Positions 1 through 8,665 of a stretch of DNA of 64,000 nt are shown here, one piece after another. The notes beneath the pieces are model-generated. The model ran no database searches and was not told the origin of the DNA. It saw only the letters and a list, made by a program, of their open reading frames with translations. The first letter of the stretch is position 1. Every line of letters starts with the position of its first letter. A program made the position numbers and the translations under genes. The stretch comes from JACVRW01 sp963765135. Its GTDB lineage: Bacteria > Actinomycetota > Thermoleophilia > Solirubrobacterales > Thermoleophilaceae. The DNA is taken from positions 1 through 64,000 of the forward strand of contig CAVXUX010000006.1 of the NCBI GenBank assembly GCA_963765135.1. Reading direction: 5' to 3'.

Positions 1-114
1 GGACGCGACCTGTCGGCTCCAGTCCGCGGCCGCTCCCGGCGGCGCATGTGATCACGTCCGCGGCCATATGCATCGCGATCAAGCGTGATTGGCAAGTGTG
101 CCGCCGCACCAGGA

Positions 115-789
115 TTAGTCGATGCGGTCGCCGGGGCGGACGAGGCCGCTCTGGTAGGCGAGCACGACGAGTTGAGCGCGGTCGCGGACGGCGAGCTTCA
201 TCATCGCTCGGTTGATATGTGTCTTGACCGTGAGCGGTGAGAGGAACAGCCGTTCGGCGATTTGGTCGTTCGAGAGCCCGTGTGCGGCGAGTGTCATCAT
301 CTCGCGCTCGCGGGTGGTTAGGTCAGCGAGCCTGTCGGCTGGGATCGCCGGACCGGTGCCGGCCGTGGCGAATTCGGCTAGGAGCGCTTGCGTCGCCTTG
401 GGCGAGAGGAGGGCATCTCCGCCGGCAACGGTGCGGATCGCGTCGAGCAGGTCGGCGGGCTCGATGCTCTTGCTGAGGAAGCCGCTGGCGCCGGCTCGGA
501 CCGCTTCGATGACGTATGCGTCGATCTCGAAGGTGGTCAGTACCACGACCTTCACGCCCGCGAGGTCGTCGTCGTCGGTGATCGCCTGCGTCGCGGCGAT
601 GCCGTCCGTTCCGGGCATGCGGATGTCCATGAGCACGACGTCGGCGCGCGTGGAACGCGCGAGGCGGACGGCGTCGTCGCCGGTGCCGGCCTCGCCCACG
701 ACCTCGAGGTCCTCGGCGGAGTCGATCAGCACCTGAAAGCCAGAGCGGATGAGCGCCTGGTCATCGGCGAGCACCACCCGGATGGTCAT
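115..789 (-). CDS. NarL/FixJ-family response regulator
   Basis: DNA-binding response regulator of 224 aa. The N-terminal receiver domain (about 3-120) has the acidic pair DD near residue 9, the phospho-acceptor Asp55 in VVLMDIRMPG and a Lys in GFLSKS near 107. A LuxR-type helix-turn-helix fills residues 158-215 (LTTREREMM, then LTVKTHINRAMMKL). Its ATG overlaps the stop of the upstream sensor kinase gene by 4 bp, so the two are cotranscribed and the kinase is the likely partner. The next upstream genes encode an ABC-2 exporter, which suggests it regulates that exporter; the trigger is unknown. Confidence 0.93.
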   Translation of the reverse strand: MTIRVVLADDQALIRSGFQVLIDSAEDLEVVGEAGTGDDAVRLARSTRADVVLMDIRMPGTDGIAATQAITDDDDLAGVKVVVLTTFEIDAYVIEAVRAGASGFLSKSIEPADLLDAIRTVAGGDALLSPKATQALLAEFATAGTGPAIPADRLADLTTREREMMTLAAHGLSNDQIAERLFLSPLTVKTHINRAMMKLAVRDRAQLVVLAYQSGLVRPGDRID

Positions 790-1946
790 CGCTGCTCCTC
801 GGCGATCGGGAAGTGGGCGCGGACAGCGAACCGGGTTTGGCCTTCGGGACCGACTTGCAGCGAGCCGCCGGCGGCGAGGATGCGCTCTCGCATGCCTGTC
901 AGCCCGAAGCCACTCGCGTCGCTGGCCGCGCCGGATCGTGGCGTGAGGTCCCCGACCGAGCGCGGGGCGACCGGGTTGATCAGCTCGACGGCCACACCGT
1001 CGGCGGCGTGGCTGATCCGCAGCCGCACTTGCCCGTCCCCGTGCTTGTGTGCGTTGGTGAGCGCTTCCTGGACGGTGCGGTAGAGCGCGAGTTGTGTGGT
1101 GTCGGCCAGCGGGCGGGCTGCGCCGCTCGTCTCGTACTCGACGGCGAGGCCGGCGTCTCGGTAGGACTCGATCAGTGCGGTGAGCTCGGTCAGCGTCGGA
1201 GCGGGCTCGACGGAGTCGTCGCTGGCACCGGCGGAGCGGAGCAGGTTGAGGATGCTCCCCAAGTTGTCGAGCGCGGCTTGCGCCGACGATCGCACGATAC
1301 GCAGCGCGGCCGCGGCGTCGTCGGGCCGAGCGCGCAGCAGGTGCTCGGCGACCCCGGCTTGCACGTTGACGACCGCCATGCGGTGGGCGACCACGTCGTG
1401 GAGCTCGCGAGCAATGTGAAGTCGCTCCTCGGCGACACGCCGGCGCGCTTCCTCTTCACGGCTCTCCTCGGCTCGGCGCGCGCGCTCTTCCGCGGCCACG
1501 ATCGTCTCGCGCCGCGTCCGCAGCAGGTCGCCGGCGGCGACCGCAAGTGCCGGCCACGCCACTGCAGCGAGCAGCGGGCCGGGCAGCTGGTCCGGGGGGT
1601 TCTGGATGACGACGACCACGAGCAGGCCGCCGATACCGGCGAGGCCGGCGTAGACGCCGGTGCGCCGGTCGTGCTCAGCGGCCACGGTGAAGACCAAAAG
1701 GACGACCACGGCGATCAGGATGTTCGGGTGGTCCATGACCGCGACCGAAGTGATCGCCGCGCCGATCGCCGCCGCGAGGACGGCGAACGGCGCGTGATGC
1801 CGAAGGAGGACGAGCGTCGCGCTCACGACGATGACGGCGACCTCGACGGCGTCGAAGCTCTCGCCGCTGACGCGCGTTCCGACGATCGTCGCCGGCACGC
1901 AGAGGACAGCGAGCACGACGTCGAGTGGCTTGGGCCTCGGCCTCAT
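786..1946 (-). CDS. NarL-type sensor histidine kinase
   Basis: Membrane histidine kinase of 386 aa. Residues 8-150 hold several hydrophobic segments with no large extracellular domain, so it probably senses something in or near the membrane. A HisKA_3 dimerisation helix follows (ARELHDVVAHRM, phospho-acceptor His183), then a HATPase_c domain with NAHKHG (N-box) and GFGLTGMRERI (G-box). Start and stop overlap the neighbouring permease and response-regulator genes by 4 bp each, giving an ABC exporter-kinase-regulator operon, an arrangement common for drug or peptide stress in actinobacteria. Confidence 0.93.
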   Translation of the reverse strand: MRPRPKPLDVVLAVLCVPATIVGTRVSGESFDAVEVAVIVVSATLVLLRHHAPFAVLAAAIGAAITSVAVMDHPNILIAVVVLLVFTVAAEHDRRTGVYAGLAGIGGLLVVVVIQNPPDQLPGPLLAAVAWPALAVAAGDLLRTRRETIVAAEERARRAEESREEEARRRVAEERLHIARELHDVVAHRMAVVNVQAGVAEHLLRARPDDAAAALRIVRSSAQAALDNLGSILNLLRSAGASDDSVEPAPTLTELTALIESYRDAGLAVEYETSGAARPLADTTQLALYRTVQEALTNAHKHGDGQVRLRISHAADGVAVELINPVAPRSVGDLTPRSGAASDASGFGLTGMRERILAAGGSLQVGPEGQTRFAVRAHFPIAEEQR

Positions 1947-2785
1947 GCGTCCCGACGGCGTAGGGCCACGGCGGCGAGAGTGAGCAATCCGACCACCCAG
2001 GCCACGAGGACAGCCAAACCCACCATCGGTGAGAGAAGCGAGTCACGTGACGTGACGCTCATCATCGCTTCGCCGGCGTTGCTCGGCACGATCTTGCTGA
2101 GTGTCTCACCGACCGTGCCCGGCACGAGGTCCACCAACAACGGGGCCAGCATCAGCAGTCCCAACAGGAGGCCGATCGCCGTCGCAGTGCTGCGCACGAG
2201 GAAGCCGACGGCGATCCCGATCAGCGCAACGCAGGCGCCGTAGAAGCCGACGGACAGCACGGCTCTGAGCACACCGGGGTCGCCGATGGAGTGGCTCGGG
2301 AGGTTCCCGCTGTACACCACGCTCCCGGCGAAGAAGGCTGCGAAGGCCCCGAGCGTCATCGCGAGCCCGGTGGCGCCGCCGAACACGATCGCCTTGGCTC
2401 GCAGCACGCGAGTCCGGCGCGCGACGGCTCCGAACGTGGTGCGGATGAGCCCACTCGCGTACTCGCTGCCGACGAACAGTGCGGCAAGCACGCCGATGAT
2501 CAGCTGGCTGAGGCTGGTGCCCCCGAAGGCGAGCGACACCGAGTCCGTCGCGGTCCCGCCCGGACCCATGTCCGTTGGAGCCAGCGCGGAGAACAGCACG
2601 CCGAGCAGCATCAAGCCGACCGCGGCCGCAGCGACGCCGACAACGTTGACGCGGACCGACCGCAGCTTGATCCATTCGGCCTTGGTGACCGACCACTGGG
2701 TGACGGCGCGACCGAGGCGCTGGCGGATGACCGGCGGGTTGGAGTCGGCGGTATCGCGGAGGTGCAAAGGAGTGATGGCGTGCAT
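1943..2785 (-). CDS. ABC-2 type transporter permease
   Basis: Integral membrane subunit of 280 aa. A cytoplasmic N-terminal stretch (1-45) is followed by about six hydrophobic segments, for example at 46-68 and 257-275. The SEYASGLIRTTFGAVARR stretch after the second segment is typical of ABC-2 permeases of the ABC-2_2 type. It lies 1 bp downstream of its ATPase gene and overlaps the sensor kinase by 4 bp. The substrate cannot be read from sequence; a drug, lipid or peptide is usual for this group. Confidence 0.88.
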   Translation of the reverse strand: MHAITPLHLRDTADSNPPVIRQRLGRAVTQWSVTKAEWIKLRSVRVNVVGVAAAAVGLMLLGVLFSALAPTDMGPGGTATDSVSLAFGGTSLSQLIIGVLAALFVGSEYASGLIRTTFGAVARRTRVLRAKAIVFGGATGLAMTLGAFAAFFAGSVVYSGNLPSHSIGDPGVLRAVLSVGFYGACVALIGIAVGFLVRSTATAIGLLLGLLMLAPLLVDLVPGTVGETLSKIVPSNAGEAMMSVTSRDSLLSPMVGLAVLVAWVVGLLTLAAVALRRRDA

Positions 2786-2786
2786 G

Positions 2787-3731
2787 TCAGGCGGCCCGCC
2801 TCTCAGGGGTGGACGGGTGCGCGTCGTGCGATTGGTACTGCACCGCGTCCTGCGTGAGTCCCATGAAGATCCCTTCGAGCGATTCCTGTAGCGGTGTGAG
2901 CTCGTGCAGTTCGACGCCTCCCTCCAGCAAGCGCCGTCCGATGACGTCGGTCTCGATGCCCGTGACGTAGAAGACGTCGGGGCGGTCGCTGTCGCCCGTC
3001 ACCTGTACGCCGTTGGCGGCGAGCACCTGTCGCAGCCGAGCACCGTGCGGGGTGCGAACGAGCACCTGCGGCTCCGGCCCCATAGCGGCGAGCTCGGCGG
3101 CTGACACGTCGGCGATCAGCCGGCCACGCCCGATGATGATGAAGTGCTCCGCAGTGAGGGCCATCTCGCTCATGAGGTGCGATGAGACGAACACTGTGCG
3201 GCCTTCGGCGGCCAGTTCCTTCAGCAGGTTGCGGATCCAGCGGATGCCTTCGGGATCGAGTCCGTTGACGGGCTCGTCGAGCATGACCGTCTCGGGATCG
3301 CCGAGCAGTGCAGAGGCGATCCCGAGCCGCTGGCCCATGCCCAGCGAGAAGGCGCCTGCGGCCCGGTCAGCGACCTCATTGAGGCCGACAATGCCTAGCA
3401 CCTCGTCGACCCGCCGGTCGGGGATTCCGGTGGTGGCGGCGAGCGCCCGGAGATGGTTGCGAGCCGAGCGCTGCGGGTGAATGGCTCTCGCCTCGAGGAG
3501 GGCGCCGAGCTCGATAAGCGGAGCGGCATGCTCCGCGAGCTGACGCCCGTTGACGGTGGCACGACCCTGGCTCGGATTGTCGAGTCCGAGGATCATGCGC
3601 ATGGTGGTCGACTTCCCGGCGCCGTTCGGCCCGAGGAACCCTGTGACGATCCCCGGGCGGACGGTGAAGCTGAGGTCGTCGACCGCGACTGTCTCGCCGT
3701 AGCGCTTGGTGAGTGAGGTGACTTCGATCAT
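2787..3731 (-). CDS. ABC transporter ATP-binding protein
   Basis: Nucleotide-binding subunit of the exporter (314 aa from the chosen start). It shows Walker A GPNGAGKST (residues 34-42), signature SLGMGQRLG, Walker B TVMLDEPVNGLD and a switch His in FVSSHLMSEM. The C-terminal 90 residues are the DUF4162-like tail of this exporter ATPase class. The reading frame is open 11 codons further upstream, but ATG at 3731 follows a GGAGG Shine-Dalgarno and begins exactly at the conserved MIEVTSLTKRYG, so I use it. First gene of the four-gene operon reading to position 115. Confidence 0.92.
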   Translation of the reverse strand: MIEVTSLTKRYGETVAVDDLSFTVRPGIVTGFLGPNGAGKSTTMRMILGLDNPSQGRATVNGRQLAEHAAPLIELGALLEARAIHPQRSARNHLRALAATTGIPDRRVDEVLGIVGLNEVADRAAGAFSLGMGQRLGIASALLGDPETVMLDEPVNGLDPEGIRWIRNLLKELAAEGRTVFVSSHLMSEMALTAEHFIIIGRGRLIADVSAAELAAMGPEPQVLVRTPHGARLRQVLAANGVQVTGDSDRPDVFYVTGIETDVIGRRLLEGGVELHELTPLQESLEGIFMGLTQDAVQYQSHDAHPSTPERRAA

Positions 3732-3885
3732 GCCTCCACGATGAACCCGCAAGCGACCAGGCACATCGTCCCGCCGCAGGCTCGTGGCTACCCCGATCGC
3801 AGTAATCGCGAGCGTCGAGAGTCAAGACATCCAGCGATCGCATCGCGGCGGCTCCTATCGAGCGAGAGGAAGTCGAGCACGTGCT

Positions 3886-4088
3886 TCGCAACGAGTTCGG
3901 CGGCGCGGGAGGGCGACGTGTCCATTGTCGCCTCGGCTGACGGTTTGGGAACCGTCAGCCTCCTGGTCCGTCTCCGAGAGGAACCTTCGCTTCGTCCAGA
4001 GCAGCCGGAATGGCAGGCCTCGCTCGTCCTCGCGGTCGACGCCGGCGGGCTCGACCGTCTCGCACGCGAGGCGAAGCGCCTGGGATAA
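3886..4088 (+). pseudogene. possible C-terminal fragment of a small DUF6228-like protein
   Basis: In this frame the translation includes ADGLGTVSLLVRLREE and, after PEWQASL, LAVDAGGLDRLAREAKRLG before a stop. The pattern (charged beta strand, Trp, strand, 'GxLDRLA' helix) resembles the end of actinobacterial DUF6228-type proteins recalled from memory; no search was possible. No convincing start or N-terminal half is visible upstream, so if real it is a remnant. The rest of 3732-4276 shows nothing I can support. Confidence 0.25.
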
Positions 4089-4290
4089 CGACTTCGGAAG
4101 GCACCAGCGCGGCCGACCGTCAGCGCACTCGCGCTGCCAGGCGATTGCGAAACCGAGGCGTCTCGTCCTCCGTCTGTTCGGCGCCGCCTGCCTGCGGTGG
4201 TCAACCGGCCCTCGGTGTGGTCTGACCGATGATTTTTGCGCGCCGTGTTGGTCTGTACGCCGAAATGCCGACTCATGGGAGGCTGACGCC

Positions 4291-4854
4291 ATGCGGAAAC
4301 TGACCTTTGGCATGAATCTGAGCCTGGACGGCTACATCGCCGCGCCCGGCGACGACATCGGCTGGAGCGTGCCGAGCGACGAGCTGTTCCAGTGGTGGTC
4401 CGACCGGGTGGGCGCGACGGGCCTGGCGCTGTATGGGCGCAAACTGTGGGAGACGATGAGCTCCCACTGGCCGACCGCTGACCAGCAGCCTGGCGTCACG
4501 CCGGCGGAGATCGAGTTCGCCCGCCGTTGGCGGGACATGCCGAAGGTGGTGTTCTCCTCGACGATCAGCACGGTCGACTGGAACACCCGCCTGGTCACCG
4601 GCGACGCGGTCGCCGAGATCACCCGGCTCAAGGCCGAGGAAGGCGGTCCCATGGACATCGGCGGCGCTACCCTCGCCGCGGCGGCCATGCGGGCCGGGCT
4701 GATCGACGAGTACGTGCTGGCCACCCATCCGGTCTTGGTGGGCAGCGGCACGCCGTTCTTTACGAACCTGGACAACTGGATGAACCTGACCCTGGTGGAG
4801 ACCCGGACGTTTCCCGACGGCGTGCTCCTGACCAGGTACGAGACCAAGCGCTGA
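4291..4854 (+). CDS. dihydrofolate reductase-family (RibD C-terminal) protein
   Basis: Protein of 187 aa matching the RibD_C/dihydrofolate-reductase-like fold over its whole length: MRKLTFGMNLSLDGYIA at the start, GRKLWETM near 50, then MDIGGATLAAAAMRAGLID and ATHPVLVGSGTPFF. These proteins probably bind NADPH, and many have no known substrate. ATG 4291 is preceded by GGGAGG at 4277-4282. A longer open frame runs upstream to 3784, but that stretch has no homologous look. It stands alone; 4855-5131 shows no gene. Confidence 0.87.
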   Translation: MRKLTFGMNLSLDGYIAAPGDDIGWSVPSDELFQWWSDRVGATGLALYGRKLWETMSSHWPTADQQPGVTPAEIEFARRWRDMPKVVFSSTISTVDWNTRLVTGDAVAEITRLKAEEGGPMDIGGATLAAAAMRAGLIDEYVLATHPVLVGSGTPFFTNLDNWMNLTLVETRTFPDGVLLTRYETKR

Positions 4855-5131
4855 GTGCCCGACCTCGGATCGGCGCGTGTGGGCTCCCGCTCCCCCGCGA
4901 GCTCGAGCCCGTCGCTTCGCAATGAGGCAAGTCTCGTTGCCCGCTTGGCGGATGACCCCCCAGCGAAACGCACCGGCCGCTCGGCGCGCGGAAGCCATTG
5001 TCCGGCCGTTCGCCCGCGCTGGCTGGCGCGGGCGATGGAGCGGATCGGAGTCCCGTTTCCCGCTCGAGCGATCGGAATAGCCGACGCTGTCTATTTGCTG
5101 GCACTTCGTTGTCTCTTTGACAACGACCGAA

Positions 5132-5204
5132 TGGAGCTAGCCGGACTCGAACCGGCGACCTCCTGGGTGCGATCCAGGCGCTCTCCCAACTGAGCTATAG
5201 CCCC
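5132..5204 (-). tRNA. tRNA-Ala (anticodon CGC)
   Basis: On the minus strand the sequence folds as a full cloverleaf of 73 nt: acceptor GGGGCTA/TAGCTCC, D-arm GCTC...GAGC, anticodon stem CCTGG/CCAGG around loop ATCGCAC (anticodon CGC, codon GCG), T-arm GCCGG TTCGAGT CCGGC, discriminator A. The acceptor stem carries the G3:U70 pair that identifies tRNA-Ala. CCA is not encoded. Confidence 0.96.
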
Positions 5205-5282
5205 GTGGCCGGTCCATGGTAGCGGCGCCCCCGAATGGGGGAATGACCCGCAAATGGGCCTGGCGAACTAGTCTGGCGACGA

Positions 5283-7235
5283 GTGAACTTCCGGGCCAGG
5301 CTGCGGCTGTTCTTCGTTCTGTTGGTGATCGTGCCGATGATCGCCCTCGCGGTCGTCCTGTTCACCCTGACCGCCCGTAGCGAGACCGGAAAGGCCGACG
5401 CCGGCATCGCCGCCGGCACGCGCACCGCCTTCTCGCTCTACGAGGAGCGCGCGGCCGCGGCCGGCCCCGCCGTCCGCGAGGTCGCCGCCGATCCCCAGCT
5501 CACCGCCGCCCTCGCGTCCGGCGCCGGCATTCGGCAGCGGCTGGAGCAGCTCGTCGGCGGTCCGAACGACATCGTCGCGATCGAGCTGCGCTCTTCGCAG
5601 CAAGGCCGGCTGCTCGCGCGCGCCGGCTCGCCCACCGGCATGGCGTACAAGGCCGCGCCGCTGGTCGCCGGGAGCCAGATGCGCGGGACCCTGTTCGTCT
5701 CGCTCACCGACGCACCCGACTTCGCTGCCCGGGTTCGCCGGCTGACCGGCTACGACATCGGCGTCTTTCGCAACGGCGGGCTGTTCGCCTCGACCTTGAG
5801 CGGCCTCGGGCCGCGCAGCCGGCTCGGAGACCGCGGCGAGCCGCACGGCTTCAGCCTGTCGGGCGAGGACTACCGCGGCAGGGTCGAGTCGCTGCGGGAT
5901 CGGCAGGGCGTGTCGCTCGAGCTGGCGGTCTTCCACAGCACGGCCGAGCTGTCGGACACGATCTCCCGCAACCGGTTGGTGATCGGCCTGCTGCTGCTGG
6001 CGTTCCTCGCCTTGGCGATGGCCTCGGCCGGCGTCGTCAGCCGCGCCCTGACCCAGCAGATCGACACCTTCCTGGTCGGGGCCCGCCGCCTGGCCCGCGG
6101 CGACTTCAGGCAACCCGTCACGGTCGAGGGCCATGACGAGTTCGCTCAGCTCGGGCGGGAATTCAACAGCATGTCGGCGCAGCTGGCCTCGAAGATCGAG
6201 GAGGTCCACCGCCAGCGCGGCGAGCTGACCGAGGCGATCCGGCGCGTCGGCGACGCGCTCGCGATGGGGCTCGACCGCGACGGCGTCGTCGCGCTGGCCG
6301 TGCGCACGGCGGTCGATGCGTGCGACGCCGAGGCCGGCCGTGCGCGGCCGGTCGACGACGAGTCGTTCCGCGAGAGCAACATGGGCACCGACGACGAGCA
6401 GCTCGAGGAGGCGATGCGGGCCGCGGAGCGCCGCGCCGCGAGCGTGCGGGTGGTCGGCCCGAAGCGCATGCAGGCGAGCGAGGACGGCGAGCCGGCGCGG
6501 CCGCCGCGGGTGGCGACTCCCGCCAGCGTCGGCGCGGTGCACGCGCTGGCGGTGCCGATGCTGGCCCTGCCCGGGAGCAGCGAGTTCCTGGGGGTCCTCT
6601 CGATCGCGCGGCACAGGCGGCGCTTCTCGCACGAGGAGGAGGAGCTGCTCCAGTACCTGGCCGGCCAGGCCGTGGTGTCGATCGAGAACGCGACCCTGCA
6701 CAAGAGGGTCGAGCGCCAGGCGGTGACCGACGAGCTGACCGGGCTCGCCAACCTGCGCGCGTTCCACTCGATCCTCGAGAGTGAGATCGAGCGCGCTCGG
6801 CGCTTCAACACGCCGCTGGCGCTGGTCATGCTGGACCTCGACAACTTCAAGCTGGTCAACGACGAGTACGGCCACCAGCAGGGCGACGAGGTGCTCGCGC
6901 TGGTCGCGGACGTGCTGCGTGACTTCTCGCGCGACATCGACGCACCCGCGCGCTACGGCGGCGAGGAGCTCGCTGTGGTCCTCCCGCAGACCGATGCCGA
7001 GGGCGCCGCGCAGCTGGCCGAGCGGATCCGCGAGGCGGTCGACCGGTTGGAGGTGCCGCGCGTCGACGGCGAGGGCACGCTGCGGCTACAGGCCAGCTTC
7101 GGCGTGGCGGCGCTGCCGGAGAGCGCGGTCGACCGGGAGGGGCTGATCGCGGCGGCGGACGCGGCGCTGTATCGAGCCAAGCGGGCCGGCAGGAACCGCG
7201 TCGAGCGGGCCGAGCCGGTGCGGGCGGCCGGCTGA
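5283..7235 (+). CDS. membrane diguanylate cyclase with HAMP and GAF-like domains
   Basis: Signalling protein of 650 aa that should make cyclic di-GMP. Order: TM1 (about 9-29), extracytoplasmic sensor (30-230), TM2 (231-251), HAMP (252-305), GAF-like domain (about 320-475), GGDEF domain (480-640). The active-site loop is RYGGEEL, with GGEEL at residues 559-563, a Leu in place of the usual Phe. RDID at 550-553 lies five residues before it and fits the RxxD product-inhibition site, so feedback control is likely. Start is GTG 5283. It is monocistronic between a tRNA and an acidic-protein gene; the sensor domain ligand is unknown. Confidence 0.92.
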   Translation: MNFRARLRLFFVLLVIVPMIALAVVLFTLTARSETGKADAGIAAGTRTAFSLYEERAAAAGPAVREVAADPQLTAALASGAGIRQRLEQLVGGPNDIVAIELRSSQQGRLLARAGSPTGMAYKAAPLVAGSQMRGTLFVSLTDAPDFAARVRRLTGYDIGVFRNGGLFASTLSGLGPRSRLGDRGEPHGFSLSGEDYRGRVESLRDRQGVSLELAVFHSTAELSDTISRNRLVIGLLLLAFLALAMASAGVVSRALTQQIDTFLVGARRLARGDFRQPVTVEGHDEFAQLGREFNSMSAQLASKIEEVHRQRGELTEAIRRVGDALAMGLDRDGVVALAVRTAVDACDAEAGRARPVDDESFRESNMGTDDEQLEEAMRAAERRAASVRVVGPKRMQASEDGEPARPPRVATPASVGAVHALAVPMLALPGSSEFLGVLSIARHRRRFSHEEEELLQYLAGQAVVSIENATLHKRVERQAVTDELTGLANLRAFHSILESEIERARRFNTPLALVMLDLDNFKLVNDEYGHQQGDEVLALVADVLRDFSRDIDAPARYGGEELAVVLPQTDAEGAAQLAERIREAVDRLEVPRVDGEGTLRLQASFGVAALPESAVDREGLIAAADAALYRAKRAGRNRVERAEPVRAAG

Positions 7236-7290
7236 GCGGTCCGGCGGGCGGGGGTTAGACGTCCTCCGTGCCTAGGTAGGCTTCCGCCCG

Positions 7291-7899
7291 ATGGGCGTTC
7301 TCGACGATGCGATTCGGGAGCATCTCGACCTCAAGCGTCGCCACGGGGCGGAGGAGGACGAGCTCCGCCGCCAAGAGGAGGAGGCGCTTGGGCCGGCGCG
7401 CCGAGAGGTGGCTCCCGCGGATTCAGAAGACGGCGACCAGGCGCAGGCCGAGGTCGAAGCGGCACAGCCCGAGCTGTCCGAGGCGATCCCCGACGAGGCG
7501 GTCCGCTCCGACGTGCACGAGGAGGAGGACGTCGAGCTCCACGTGCACGACGCGGAGCCGGAGGCATACGAGGAGGCGGCCCCGGCCGAACCCGTCGCGC
7601 CCGATCCCGCCACCCTCGGCGACACCCCGCAAGCCGGCTTCGCGCGCGTGGAGGAGGAGACCGTCCCCGAGGAGGAGCACCTCCCCGACGACGAGCCCAT
7701 CGAGGACGACGAGGCTTTCGACGACGACGCGCCGCGCGAAGACGACGAGCTCGACGACGAGGAGCTCGAGGACGACGACGGCAACCCAGACGAGGACGCG
7801 GACGTCCTCGAGGACACGCCGGACTTCCTCCAGGAGACGCCGGAGCACGACCGGCTCTGGTTCGAGCAGAAGCCGCCGCGCGACTTCGACTTCGACTGA
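7291..7899 (+). CDS. highly acidic protein with conserved N-terminal helix
   Basis: Hypothetical protein of 202 aa. The first 25 residues form a conserved-looking helix (MGVLDDAIREHLDLKRRHGA), after which the chain is dominated by Glu, Asp, Ala and Pro and is probably disordered. Poly-acidic runs sit around residues 125-172, and an aromatic tail (DRLWFEQKPPRDFDFD) closes it. I recall similar proteins in Solirubrobacterales genomes but know no function. A compact head, acidic linker and conserved tail would fit a tether or nucleic-acid mimic; that is speculation. ATG 7291. Confidence 0.8.
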   Translation: MGVLDDAIREHLDLKRRHGAEEDELRRQEEEALGPARREVAPADSEDGDQAQAEVEAAQPELSEAIPDEAVRSDVHEEEDVELHVHDAEPEAYEEAAPAEPVAPDPATLGDTPQAGFARVEEETVPEEEHLPDDEPIEDDEAFDDDAPREDDELDDEELEDDDGNPDEDADVLEDTPDFLQETPEHDRLWFEQKPPRDFDFD

Positions 7900-8018
7900 G
7901 CCAGCTTCGAGCAGGGTGGCGCGGCCACCGCGCCGAAGGGAGTCGACGCGGCCGCCGCACCTGAGGAGTTGCGGCGAGGGCCGCCCGCCCCGGCGACCCT
8001 CGCGCTTGATGCAACCCA

Positions 8019-8037
8019 GGCGGCGCCAAGCGCCGCC
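8019..8037 (+). terminator. terminator-like hairpin
   Basis: GGCGGCGC (8019-8026) and GCGCCGCC (8030-8037) form a perfect 8-bp stem with loop CAA, followed by TTT. It lies 120 bp after the acidic-protein gene. The remaining DNA from 7900 to 8203 holds no gene I can see. Confidence 0.55.
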
Positions 8038-8203
8038 TTTGACTCGACGGAACCCTCCGTGCCGTCGTTAATCAGCTTGTCGGCCCGCTCTAAAGCGGAC
8101 CTGAAATCAAACGCCCAGAACTCGACATCTGTCCAGGCCGCTTTGCAAAGGCGTTACATACGTCACCCACACGTCTGTCGAGCGGGCGTAGCCTCGGGCG
8201 GGA

Positions 8204-8665
8204 GTGGAGCTCAACCGGAAGGCGAAGGGAGACCTCGCCGAGCTGAAGGTGGCGACAGACCTTCGGGCGCGCGGTTACAAGGTCGCCTTTCCGTACGGCG
8301 AGGATTGGGACTTCGACCTGATCCTGTGCAGGGAGTCCGGAGTCCTGGAGCGCGTGCAGGTGAAGTACGCGCAGTCGAACGGCCGTGTGATCACCGTGCG
8401 CACCCGCTCAGCGTCGCTAACCAACGGCAAGGTCAGAGCAACCAAGCTCTACACCGCCGAGACGATCGATTGGATAGCGGCGTGGGAGCCGAGTCTCGAT
8501 CGCTGCTTCTACGTACCCGCCGCGGAGCTTGGTGGCGGGATGAACATGTTGCACCTTCGCTTGGTCCCGACTTTGAACAAGCAAATGCGTCATGTCCGGC
8601 TCGCCGAGGAGTACACGGTACCATCTGAACACCGCTGGCCTACCATTGCGCTGACGGGGCCATAG
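8204..8665 (+). CDS. PD-(D/E)XK endonuclease of the group I intron-associated type
   Basis: Protein of 153 aa beginning at GTG 8204. It fits the PD-(D/E)XK fold: helix with Glu (KGDLAELKVATDLRARGYKV), the metal-binding Asp in GEDWDFDLIL, then a VQVKYAQ strand holding the QxK motif. Spacing and length match the intron-associated PD-(D/E)XK family (relatives of I-Ssp6803I, PF11645). The stop (TAG 8663-8665) lies inside the 5' end of the tRNA-Ala(TGC) gene, giving a 10-bp overlap on the same strand. No group I intron is visible in the tRNA or nearby. It could be a homing endonuclease, a solitary repair or restriction nuclease, or a remnant of an intron lost from the tRNA. Confidence 0.75.
   Translation: MELNRKAKGDLAELKVATDLRARGYKVAFPYGEDWDFDLILCRESGVLERVQVKYAQSNGRVITVRTRSASLTNGKVRATKLYTAETIDWIAAWEPSLDRCFYVPAAELGGGMNMLHLRLVPTLNKQMRHVRLAEEYTVPSEHRWPTIALTGP

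Noticed and set aside
813..2243. A long plus-strand open frame antisense to the sensor kinase and permease
   Set aside because: High-GC coding DNA leaves antisense frames open; this one has Arg/Ala-rich low-information translation, while the minus-strand proteins carry full family motifs.
3784..4854. An upstream-extended start for the RibD-type reductase
   Set aside because: The added 169 residues have no fold-like pattern, while ATG 4291 has a good ribosome site and the family start.
5268..6875. A 535-codon minus-strand frame opposite the diguanylate cyclase
   Set aside because: Translation is Arg/Ala/Leu-rich with no domain, and the plus strand has HAMP and GGDEF motifs.
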